NCBI GenBank assembly: GCA_033032865.1
Contig: JAWHQI010000040.1
Location: 14,029,501-14,093,500 of the forward strand
Source of the DNA: Dactylorhiza incarnata
Lineage: Eukaryota > Streptophyta > Magnoliopsida > Asparagales > Orchidaceae
DNA length: 64,000 nucleotides
Direction of reading: 5' to 3'
Shown: in pieces, positions 1 through 9,881 of the stretch
How the letters are laid out: every line of letters begins with the position of its first letter
Position numbering within the stretch: the first letter of the stretch is position 1
Notes under the pieces: generated by a model
Told to the model about the DNA's origin: nothing
What the model saw: the letters and a program-made list of their open reading frames with translations, nothing else
The model's database searches: none
Translations under genes and position numbers: made by a program

Positions 1-721
1 ACAAGCGCCGCAAGAAAGAAAGAGAAAAAGAAGGAGCAGTCATCTTCATCGACAGCTAAGAAGCCAATCCTCATCTGGCTAAGAAAAGATTTGATGAAGA
101 ACTGTGCGCTCAAGATCTGATTCAGAATAATCTTCTTCAATCATAAGGAGCCAATCTTCAACAGGCTAAAGGTGCCGATCTTCATTCGGCAGAAGAAACA
201 TTTTATTATTGTATTTTCTTGTAAGGCTTGCAGGCCAAATTGTCTAGCTTGAGGGCTGGAGAGCTGTGAGGCTTGAGGTATAGCACTTGCGGGTGCGACT
301 TGTCGAGCTAGAGGGCTCGGGTGCAGTAGGGGCTTGTGGGCCTAGGCTGTAGGCACAGGACTTGCGGGTCTGTGTTGTGTTAGGCTTGAGGGCCTGAGTG
401 TCGAGCTTGCGGGCTCGGGGGCAGTAAGGGCTTGAGGGCTTAGGCTATTGGGACTTGCGGGTCCGTGTTGTATGGCTTGAGGGCCTGAAGATTTTGGCGG
501 AGTTTGCTGAGCCTAGCACACTGCTGGGTAGGCGTAGAGGGAAAGAGGACTACTCAAGACACCCCATCTTGAGGAACCTCTATAGATCATGTGTCCTCTG
601 GCGTGACTTATTTGTATGTTAATTTTGTGCATTGCTTGAATCTTGATAACTCACACTAATAGATCAAAAAGTACCAAGATCACCTAACACCCCCCTCTAG
701 GTGAACATTCCATCCCCAACA
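1..721 (+). repeat. 5' LTR (R-U5 part) of the Copia element
   Basis: It aligns to 7,602-8,319 with few differences and ends in CCCCAACA directly before the primer-binding site. U3 and the start of R lie outside the window. Bases 225-480 carry the same CTTGNGGG-rich tract as the 3' LTR. Confidence 0.93.
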
Positions 722-723
722 AG

Positions 724-741
724 TGGTATCAAAGCGAGGTT
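724..741 (+). promoter_or_regulatory. Primer-binding site, initiator tRNA-Met type
   Basis: The sequence TGGTATCAAAGCGAGGTT starts two bases after the LTR end. It matches the common plant Copia site TGGTATCAGAGC with one change, so the primer is probably initiator tRNA-Met. Confidence 0.88.
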
Positions 742-789
742 GATCAAAAGGAGACTTAATAGTCCGATCTAGATCAGGAACGACTCACC

Positions 790-2958
790 ATGGCCGGTGG
801 AGATCCGAATCGCGAAATGAGAGCCATGAAGCTTCCCATCTGCACAAAAGAGAATTTCCCCATTTGGAAGGAAAGAGTAAGACTCTTTATGGGGGCAGCT
901 GACCCAAGAATCTACCTTACAATCAAGCAGGGTCCCTTCATCCCTACCACTGCCTCCACTATTGATCCAACCAGGCAGGTGATAAAGAAATATGAAGACA
1001 TGACCAGGGACGAGCTGGCCTTAGTAGGTCTAGACAAGAGGGCACAAAACGTCATCGTAAGTGCCATAGATGACTCAACCCTCCAAAATCTATTTCACTG
1101 CAAAACAGCCAAGGAGATGTGGGACTCCTTGATCGTATACATGGAGGGTACTGAAGAGGTAAGGGATGAAAGGAAATCTCTCCTCAACCAGGAATATGAA
1201 GCCTTCAAACAAGGCAAGAATGAAACAATCTACAACTGCTATGAGAGATTTTTCAAGATCGTGAATGGACTGAGAAACTATGACAGAGAGGTCACTAAAT
1301 CTGATCTAAATGACAAATTTCTCAGATCCCTCACAAAGGAATGAGATATCAAGATATGTGCCATCAGAGAGATGGGCCAACTGGGCAACATGGAGCCCAA
1401 GAACCTATACAGAAAGCTGTTGTCTCATGAACTTCAGCTTAATACAAGGAAGGCTGAAGAAGAAGAAAGCTCAAAGGTGAGCTCAAGAGAAATATCGGTG
1501 GCTCTAAAGGCTGAGAGCACCAGAAGATTCAAGGGCAAGACCTCTGCTTCTCAGAATAGAACTGAGAATAATAAGGAATCAGAAGCCAGCTCCTCTAACT
1601 CTGATGATTCTGATAGAGAGGTGGCCCTCCTCTCAAAACAATTCAAAAAGCTGCTACACAGAAGGAGGAGGGACAACAACAGAAGCTCCTCCTCAAGCTC
1701 CAGAAGATCTGACTACCGGGACAGATCTGGGGCTCCCAGGGAGGACAGGTATAAATCCAACTCCAGTAGATATGATTTAAATAATATTGTTTGCTATTCT
1801 TGCAGCAAAATAGGTCACATGGCTGTAGACTGCCCCTCCAAGAAAAAGGATTCAAGGAACCACGAAGAGAGAAGAAGCTCTAGGAGCAAGAGAACCTCTG
1901 AAAAGGGGTTCGTGGTAAAGAAGAACAAAACGTTGAGTGACTCTGACTCAAGCTCCTCTGGGATTGAGGCTGAAGCACTTATTGGACGGATGGCCATCAA
2001 TGAAGGAAACCAGGATGACAACTCTCCTGGAAAGGTAAAACACAGAACTTCTCTATCTGCCTCTGATTCTGGATCAGTGGCAGATTCTTTGCATGATGAT
2101 GAGGAGGTGTCTGCTGCCAACAGCACAACCTCAAGATCTCAGTATGAAGTTGAATCTTAACTAATAAGGCAATATAAAGGTGTATGTAAAGCCTTCGAAA
2201 GCAGTAAGAAACTCCTCAAGGTGCAAACCAAGGAGTTAGGATCCTTGAAGCCTGTCCAATCCAAGCTCCAGAAGACAGCTGAGAAGCTAACTTCTATGAG
2301 CAAAGAAGTGGACAAGCTTAAGGAAGCCATAAGGCTTAAGAATGCTGAGTTAGGGAAGAAAAATAATGCCATTAGGGACCTTGAGGAAATGTTGTTGGCC
2401 GAGAAGAAACTTGCTTCCAGCTTCTCAATGCCCAAAACTATCCTGCAAGCAACTGACACCTTCTCTGGACAGTTCAGAGCTGGTATCAGTTTCAATCAGG
2501 AGCCAGTCATGGGCAAATATCCTGAAGCTAGACCCTCTTACAAGAAGGTGATGTTAGCAAGTCCTTCAGCCCACAGACCTGCAGCAACAACAAACAAGAG
2601 AATGGGAGAGGTTGTTCCTACAAAGCCTGCTCCAAAGAAGGTGAACCAAAGAGTGGTGAAGCCAATTCCTCCCCTGACTCACACACATGAGGTTCACCCT
2701 AGATTTGTTAGACAAGAAGCCTTCTCTCCTGCTCACCAGCACTGTCATCCTACTCAGATGATGAAGAAGAAGAGAAGATATAACAGATATGAGTGTTGGT
2801 GTTGCGGGAAAGTTGGCCACTTTGCATTGGACTGTTCGTTCAACCCAACAGGGCTCAATGCAAGGAGAGTGCAGAACCCTCCGAGGTTTGCGATTCCATT
2901 CTATCACCCTAACAGAAACCAAGGACCCAATACCTATTGGGTACCTGAGGGGATGTGA
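790..2958 (+). pseudogene. Copia gag, interrupted by stops
   Basis: The ATG at 790 opens a Gag whose N-terminal part (FPIWKERVRLFM, then EMWDSL) resembles the UBN2/gag domain of plant Copia elements. The same frame continues past stops at 1,342 (TGA) and 2,158 (TAA). A serine/arginine-rich stretch precedes a CCHC knuckle, CYSCSKIGHMAVDC (about 1,791-1,832). A heptad-like coiled coil lies at about 2,250-2,420, and a second knuckle, CWCCGKVGHFALDC, at about 2,793-2,834. A stop at 2,956 separates it from the protease. Two knuckles with a coiled coil between them are more elaborate than the usual single-knuckle Copia Gag. The pieces share one frame, so the breaks are point mutations rather than indels. 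Confidence 0.88.
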
Positions 2959-2964
2959 TTTGTT

Positions 2965-3399
2965 TTGCAGGTAGATCACAATGCCAACCAATCTCCAATT
3001 TGGTATTTGGACAGTTGCTGCTCCAGGCATATGACTGGAGTCAAAAAGTATTTGAAAGAATTCATCCCTGTGGAGAATGGACCGACTGTTATCTTTGGAG
3101 GTTCAGAAAAGGGAGTGACTAGGGGGTACGGCAACATAACTAATGGGTTAGTTACCATCACAAAGGTAGCTTATGTGGAGGGGTTGAGACACAACCTCAT
3201 AAGCATAAGTCAGCATTGTGATCTAGGCTTCATGATTACTTTCCACAAGGACAAGTGTCTAATTAAGAAGTCCTCAGATTATGAGACTACCTTAACTGGC
3301 ACTCGGAGTGAGAACATTTATTGTTTAAATTTCCTTAATATAAATTCTTCCATGCCCATGTGTCTTGTAGCTGATGGCAAAGAGGCTCTATGTGTATAA
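2965..3399 (+). pseudogene. Copia protease region
   Basis: In the same frame as gag, the segment WYLDSCCSRHMTG (about 3,002-3,040) is the aspartic protease active site. The family normally has D-S-G-C-S here. This copy has Cys for the Gly after Asp-Ser, a change likely to damage the site. A stop at 3,397 ends the stretch just before the Trp-His start of the integrase zinc-binding region. There is no ATG of its own, because the protein would be cut from the polyprotein. Confidence 0.85.
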
Positions 3400-4436
3400 T
3401 GGCACAAGAGACTTGCACACATCAATTACAAGACAATAGGCAAGCTTTTCTCACAAAACCTGTTCAGAAATGGACCTGACATTTAGTGCATCAAAGATGG
3501 TCCTTGTCAAGCCTGCCAACTTGGAAAGCAGACTAGGACTAGCTTTAAAAGCATCTCTAACAAAGAGTCCACAAGGTGCTTATTCTTACTGCACATGGAT
3601 TTATTTGTTCCCATGTCAATTCATAGCTTAGGAGGGAAGGCATACACCCTTGTAGTTGTTGATGACTACTCAAGGTTCACTTGGGTATTCTTCCTCAAAA
3701 AGAAATCAGATACCCTCGATATCTTGAAGAATTTTGTCAGGCAGATCCAGAATGAGATGAGCTGTACTGTGGTCAAATTCAGAAGTGACCATGGGACAGA
3801 ATTTCAGTCAAGGGCCATGACAGAATTCTGCCAAGACCTAGGTTTCTCCTAAGAATTCTCCTCCCCCAGAACTCCTCAACAGAATGGGGTTGTTGAAAGG
3901 AAGAACAGAACCTTGATAGAGGCTAGCAGGACAATGCTAAGTGACTCCTCATTACCAGAATACTTCTGGGCAGAGGATGTTAACACTGCTTGTCATGTGA
4001 TAAACAGGGCCTCTATCATCAAAAACCACAAGAAAACTCCCTATGAGCTAATGAAGGGCAGAAAACCAACTCTATCCTACTTTAGGATCTTTGATAGCAA
4101 ATGCTATGTCCTTAAAAATGGGAAATCCAAACTAACTAAGTTTGCTGAGAAAAGCTGTGAAGGTATATTTTTGTTGGATACAGCTCCTACAACTGGGCAT
4201 ACAGAGTATACAACCTCAATACCCAAACAGTGGAAGAATCGGTTCATGTTGAATTTGATGAGACTAGCCTTATCCATAAGTGGTGGTCTAGTTCCCCATT
4301 GAATGCAGGTACAGTGGAAAGATTAGAGAAGCTATCCATTGAAGACAATGCCGACACCTCATTCAACAATAAGAATCAGCCAGTGATGGTTGAAATAGAG
4401 GTAGAACCTGCAGAAGATACAAAAACGGCAGAATAA
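3400..4436 (+). pseudogene. Copia integrase, broken
   Basis: The HHCC region begins at WHKRLAH (3,400) and ends at CQAC (about 3,511), with an in-frame TAG near 3,484. The catalytic core follows: HMDLF (about 3,592), RSDHGTEF (about 3,781) and NGVVERKNR (about 3,886), giving the D, D and E of the triad. A TAA at 3,850 falls within the core. DLFVPM carries Val where the family has Gly. After about 4,170 the frame is disturbed: a stop lies at 4,300, and an open stretch at 4,230-4,436 is in another frame, which suggests a small indel. The sequence up to 4,545 is the integrase-RT linker. Confidence 0.86.
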
Positions 4437-4545
4437 TTGCGGCCTGCAGAAGTAGCTCATGTAGAAATACCCAGAACACTTCCAATTGCCTTAAAGACAA
4501 GTAAGAGATCATCCCAAAGAGCAGATAATAGGAAATGTCAACCAA

Positions 4546-6135
4546 GTGGTGCTGACAAGGAGTAGAGCTGCAAATCAAGCATTGTACCTGAGTTTTCTCT
4601 CTCAAATTGAACCCAAGAAATTTGAGGAAGCAAATCAGGATCCATTTTGGATTGCTGCAATGCAGGAGGAACTGAAACAATTTAAAAGATGCAAAGTATG
4701 GAAATTGGTTCCTAGACCCCAAGGGCACAACATCATAGGAACCAAATGGGTCTACAGGAATAAGTTGGATGAAAATGGAATCATCACCAAGAATAAAGAA
4801 AGACTAGTGGCAAAAGGCTACAGACAAGAGGAGGGGATAGATTTTGATCAGACATTCGCTCCAGTAGCCAGACTGGAAGCAATAAGACTATTCCTCGCCT
4901 ATGCAGCATACAAAGGTTTCAAAGTCTACCAAATGGATGTGAAGTCAGCCTTCCTAAATGGTGACCTCAAAGAGGAAGTATATGTAGAGCAGCCTTCAGG
5001 TTTTGTTGACTCTACTTATCCTGATTATGTTTACTTTCTTAGAAAAGCACTTTATGGTTTAAAGCAGGCACCTAGGGCCTGGTATGAGACCTTGTCAAGC
5101 TTTCTAATTGAGAACAAGTTCTCAAGGGTAAAGATTGATAAGACATTGTTCCTAAGGGAAGTGAAGGGAAAGATCTTGCTAGTACAGATCTATGTAGATG
5201 ACATCATCTTAGGCTCTACAGATAACAATCTCTGCAAAAAGTTTGCCAACTTGATGCAGGGAAAGTTTGAGATGAGCAGTATGGGTGAGCTCAAATACTT
5301 TCTAGGTCTCCAAGTGAAACATTATGAAGATGGGATTTTCATCTCTCAGACCAAATTCATTAGGGAGCTAGTCAAGAAGTTTGGATTGGAGAGTGCTTCT
5401 TCAATGAAAACTCCAATGGGAACCAACGTGTCTCTGTACAACGATGAGAAGGGCATACCCTTTGATGAAACCAAGTACAGATGCATGATTGGATCCTTGC
5501 TCTATCTTACTGCAAGTAGGTCTGACATAATGTTTGCTCCATGTGTCTTTGCTTGATATCAGGTGAATCCTAAGGAATCTCACTATGTCTCTGTCAAGAG
5601 AATCTTAAGATACCTAAAGGGTACATCAAATCTTGGCCTATGGTACCCTAGGAACAATGAGTGTGAATTGACTTGTTATTCAGAAGCAGATTATGCAAGG
5701 TGCAAGGAAGATAGAAAGAGTACCTTAGGGACATGCCAATTCCTTGGTGGAAGACTCATTTCGTGGAGCAGTAAGAACCAGACCAGTGTGGCAATCTCGA
5801 TAGCAGAATCATAGTATATCTCTGTTGGGAGCTGCGGGGCCCAACTGCTATGGATTCAACATCAACTTGAAGACTACAATCTAAAGATGACAAAAACAAC
5901 CCTATTTTGTGACTCTTCAAGTGCTATCTCAATTGCTAAGAAACCTGTATCTCACAGCAGGACTAAGCACATTGAGATCTGGTATCACTTCATCAGGGAG
6001 CATGTGGAAAATAAAGATATCACCCTTGAATTTGTCCCAACAAACAAACAAGTGGCTGATATATTTACAAAGCCCCTAGATGAAGCTAAGTTTAACTTCT
6101 TCAAATTCCAATTGGGAATGTTAAACTTAGAGTAA
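4546..6135 (+). pseudogene. Copia reverse transcriptase and RNase H, broken
   Basis: An open stretch at 4,546-5,556 holds the Copia [51 protein letters not shown] and the active site YVDDIILGS (about 5,191-5,217). A TGA at 5,554 interrupts it where the family normally has Arg, which fits CGA changed to TGA. RNase H follows in the same frame at 5,563-5,814 (VKRILRYLKGT) and, after a TAG at 5,812, at 5,887-6,135 (LFCDSSSAISIAKKP, then ADIFTKPL). It ends just before the polypurine tracts. The domain order integrase-RT-RNase H is what defines Copia. Confidence 0.92.
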
Positions 6136-6218
6136 CCCTCAACTTTACTATTTACTAATGCCTTTCTCGATGAGTGGTCAAAAATCTCACAGGACCTTGA
6201 AGAATCATGCCTGAGCAA

Positions 6219-6490
6219 GGGGGAGCTTGTGCTACTCCTTGGTTAGAAAGGCAGAAGGAAAGAAGTCAAAAAGGGGGAGAAATGGAGCTCTAGTGGTGCT
6301 CAAGAAGACCTTAAAGGCAGGGGGAGCAAGGAAGAGGCATCAAATCATGGGGTGCTACAAGCTTGATGTACTCCAAGAGTTCTGCAAAAGATAAGTTAAA
6401 TCTTCAAAAAGTTCCATCTAAGATTATGATATTTAATGTCAAGTGAAAGTAGGCTTGAATTGAGATTCTGACTTCTTTAAATAGGGGGAG
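6219..6490 (+). promoter_or_regulatory. Series of polypurine tracts before the 3' LTR
   Basis: GGGGGAG occurs at 6,219-6,225, 6,273-6,279, 6,320-6,326 and 6,484-6,490. The last abuts the LTR and is the functional polypurine tract by position. Repeated tracts upstream of the 3' LTR are a reported Sirevirus trait. Confidence 0.8.
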
Positions 6491-6705
6491 ATTGTTGGGA
6501 ATCTTGTCCACATGATTCCTGATTTGAAGAAGTCATCATGTCAAGAGTACTTCACTTTGTATTTGATCGTACATCTAGTGCATAATCTTAGGAAAATATA
6601 AGTACATATTGTAGAGAAGAACAGGCGATATCGTCGACAATGCGTGCTTGTCGTCGCAATAACTGGCAGAGCAGCAGCCGCTGAGAAGCAAAGTATTCGT
6701 CGACC

Positions 6706-6860
6706 GCTGAGACATGACGAGTTCGTTGAACGCTGAGACTTAGCGAGATCGTTAAACGAAGAATGCAGATCGTCAAACGCTGAGACATGGCGAGATCGGC
6801 GAACGAAGAATGCCGATTGTCGAACGCTGAGACGTTGCGAGATCGTCGAACGAAGAATGG
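6706..6860 (+). repeat. 48-bp tandem repeat in Copia U3
   Basis: The motif GCTGAGAC recurs at 6,732, 6,779 and 6,827 (spacing 47-48 bp), with a shorter unit at 6,706. Each unit carries GCGAGATCG and a variant of TCGTCGAACGAAGAATG. The position upstream of the TATA box fits enhancer-type U3 repeats. Confidence 0.75.
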
Positions 6861-7525
6861 CGATCGTCGAACAAAGGATGGCAAGTTCGTAAATCGCAGA
6901 AAGCTGTTCATCAAACGCAGAGAAGACTCATAGATATCGAAGGAAGGAATGTCGTCGAGACGATGCTGTCTCGTTGACATCAACAAAGTGGCCATACTGT
7001 CAAGAAGAACATATATCGTCATATAAAAGCCTTGTCGTTGATAAAGCTAAGTATGACTGATGGCGTTGGACATCGTCATGAAGAAGGCATGTTGTCGAGT
7101 AAACAACATGATTACAATGACATATTGCAAGAAAGAGGATCTCAACGACACAGTCAGAAATGACATATCATCGTATATGAAGAATCACCAGGATGTCTCG
7201 TATTGTCGTGATACCAGCATCAGAAGCAGAAGAAAGAAGACATGAAGGTCTACCAGAGTTCATGGCATCGACAAAGACCTGTCGTCGAGATATTATCCAT
7301 GTCATCATAATAATGGAAATATCATCGAGACAGATTCAAATCGTGCGGACGTACTATCGACAGTTAATGCCGCCGCCTGATTGTCCAATCAGCATGTGCA
7401 CTTAATGAATCGAGGTATTAGAACGTACTCCAAAAGAAATAAATATATTAGCGCATGCTAAAAAGGAATGGAGGTATGACACATAAAGAAACTTTTTAGA
7501 AGACCGTTGGGAGACCTCGCAGCCT

Positions 7526-7533
7526 TATAAAAA
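7526..7533 (+). promoter_or_regulatory. TATA box of the Copia LTR
   Basis: TATAAAAA in a GC-flanked context. Transcription would begin about 30 bp downstream, close to the point where the 5' LTR copy in this window begins. Confidence 0.65.
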
Positions 7534-8319
7534 GGGATACCTGAGGTTGCCCTAATAGGTGAATCATAAGGAAAGATCTTGCGCACATAGCGAATCGAAA
7601 AACAGAAGCGCCGCAAGAAAGAAAGAGAAAAAGAAGGAGCAGTCACCTTCATCAACTGCTAAGAAGCCAATCCTCATCTGGCTAAGAAAAGATTTGAAGA
7701 AGAACCATGCGCTCAAGATTTGATTCAGAACAATCTTCTTCAATCTTAAGGAGCCGATCTTCAACAGGCTAAAGGTGCTGATCTTCATCCGGCAGAAGAA
7801 ACATTTTATTATTGTATTTTCTTGTAAGGCTTGCAGGACAAATTATCTAGCTTGAGGGCTGGAGAGCTGTGAGGCTTGAGGGCCACGGCAGTGCACTTGC
7901 GGGTTCGACTTGTCGAGGTGCAGTAGGGGCTTGCTGGCCTAGGCTGTAGGAACAGGACTTGCGGGTCTGTGTTGTGTTGGGCTTGAGGGCCTGAGTGTCG
8001 AGCTTGCGGGCTCGGGGGCAGTAAGGGCTTGAGGGCTTAGGTTGTTAGGACTTGCGGGTCCGTGTTGTAAGGCTTGAGGGCGTGAAGATTTTGGCGGAGT
8101 TTGCTGAGCCTAGCACACTGTTGGATAGGTGTAGAGGGAAAGATGACTACTCAAGACACCCTGTCTTGAGGAACCTCTATAGATCTTGTGTCGTCTAGTG
8201 TGACTTATTTGTGTGTTAATTTTATGCATTGCTTGAATCTTGATAACTCACACTAATAGATCAAAAAGTACCAAGATCACCTAACACCCCCCCTCTAGGT
8301 GAACGTTCCATCCCCAACA

Positions 8320-9881
8320 ATATGTTATTCATGCATATCTTATTACCGCACTTATCTATAAACATAAATGGTCTTAAGTTCAGTAATTTCTCATACAGGT
8401 ATTTGTTAATATCAAAAGGGGGACTTTATTGGAGTCTATGTTCCGCATCTCTTGGTAAGGGAATAACAAATACCGTGTTGTATTTGATCTTGTTTTTTGT
8501 GTGTTTATAGTGCGCAGGTTGTACAGGAACTATAACTACACATCCCTATGAGCTGTATACTGAATGGAGATGACTATCTAGAAAGAGAGCTAACGCCCAG
8601 CGTTAGTTGTTAATGCCCCGCGTTAACTTCCATCGAGAAGGAATCCGTCGAGAAGATTTGTCGTCGAGAACGAGTCCGTCGAGAAGCCAAAGACAACGCT
8701 AGCGTTGACTCTTAATGCACGCATTGAGTCCACGAATCTGCCACGATCCCGACAGTTGCATTATCTTAGCCACGATAGTGCACGTTCAGTAATGCTGGCG
8801 TTAACTGTTAACGCCAGACATTATCTCCCGTGCCTATTTAAAGAGCAGTCCCTCTCATTATTTTATAGATGATTCCAGAATTTTGATACTTTTGAGAGAG
8901 GCTCGTATACAGCAATTAAGAGATCTCCCTTGGGCTAACATGAAGATCTAAAGAAGATTTTGAAGGAGAAGGTCTACAACGCATATTCCATGCGAAGGAC
9001 GATCGATTCTAGAATAGCAACGTCTACATCACCTTCGTCTTCACCTTCAGAATTTCTTGGGGAGTTTCTCATACTTTATTCTTATATTGTAATCTTTTAC
9101 TTTTTCCTTTTGTATTTTTGTGGAGAAATCGTTCGGGGAGAATGTCGGATTCTGGGAAGGATTATGTGGGTAAATTCGCCGCGGTTGCTGGAGACTAGGT
9201 CCTTGTGCGGCTTATGTGTAATTCGTCGCATTGTGCGTGGCGACTAGGTCAAAGTTAGATCTAGGGGGTGGCTAGAGGCCTCATCTGGAGTTAGATAGTC
9301 TATAGCCAACTGGTCCTTTGGAGAAGGACCGGTGAATCACCAAAAAGTGTTTTTACATATTCTCGCCTTGATTTCTAGCGTTATAGAAATCAAACATTTG
9401 TGTATACAATTTATTATGAAATAAAATCATGTCTTTTAATGTTCTATTCAATTGATTTTATTTCCTCTTCAAGAAATTTATATTTCATTAAAGTATTAAA
9501 ATTAACATTTGTGTAATTATCTTTGAACTATAATAATCATTTTCATTATCTCTGATTTTCTGGAATTGTATTTCATCTAAGATTTCATAAGTATAATTAC
9601 TGCGGCAATCTTTTTGTGCTAAGGAATATTTTTTGGAGAGCTAATGCCAAGCCTTAACACTTAACGCCAGGCGTTAGTAATAGTTAACAAAAAGTTTTGT
9701 TTCTCTTGTTTAAAAATGAATCTTCAATACAATCTTTTCTGAGATATCAAAATATATTTTCTTATAAAATATTCCTAAACTTTGGTCACAAAGTTTGATA
9801 AATTTAATTAAGATTTAAAATTCCATAAAACCCTTATTCACCCCCCCCCCCCCCCCTCTAAGGGCACCGTAAGATCCAACA
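8320..9881 (+). repeat. 3' part of a second Copia-like LTR, host of the first element
   Basis: It has a TATA box (TATTTAAAG, 8,835-8,843), a C-rich tract (16 C at 9,841-9,856) and the end AAGATCCAACA at 9,881. These resemble the C-tract and CCAACA end of the first element's LTR but are otherwise different. Its start must lie left of the first element, which is inserted in it. No primer-binding site follows, so it is a 3' LTR or a solo LTR. No coding sequence is visible. Confidence 0.6.
8590..8817. repeat. GGCGTTA palindromes upstream of a TATA box
   Basis: An inverted pair CTAACGC / GCGTTAG lies at 8,590-8,606. An 11-bp perfect pair, CTGGCGTTAAC and GTTAACGCCAG, lies at 8,795-8,817 with one base between. 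A further pair, TAACGCC / GGCGTTA, lies at 9,662-9,676. The 8,795 copy is 18 bp upstream of the TATA box. Confidence 0.7.

Larger units (their letters stand above)
1..8319 (+). mobile_element. Copia LTR retrotransposon (Sirevirus-like), decayed, 5' end off window
   Basis: The order LTR, primer-binding site, gag, protease, integrase, RT, RNase H, polypurine tract, LTR is that of Ty1/Copia. The sequence from base 1 matches the 3' LTR from about 7,602, so the window opens inside the 5' LTR just after its TATA region. Two CCHC knuckles in a long Gag, a coiled coil, and four GGGGGAG tracts before the 3' LTR fit the Sirevirus lineage (inferred from known family traits). The coding region stays almost entirely in one frame but is cut by about nine stop codons, so the copy is dead. 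The bases after the 3' LTR belong to another LTR remnant, so this element is nested. Confidence 0.93.
6493..8319 (+). repeat. 3' LTR of the Copia element (1,827 bp)
   Basis: It starts TGTTGGG right after the polypurine tract and ends CCCAACA, a perfect 7-bp terminal inverted repeat. U3 contains a 48-bp tandem repeat (6,706-6,860), a TATA box at 7,526 and a CTTGNGGG-rich U5. The first five bases after it, ATATG (8,320), should be the target duplication, but the partner lies outside the window. Short open stretches inside the LTR do not look like genes. Confidence 0.93.

Noticed and set aside
7060..7405. Open frames within the Copia 3' LTR
   Set aside because: U3 sequence with no motif, and the 5' LTR does not offer a second copy in this window to test them.
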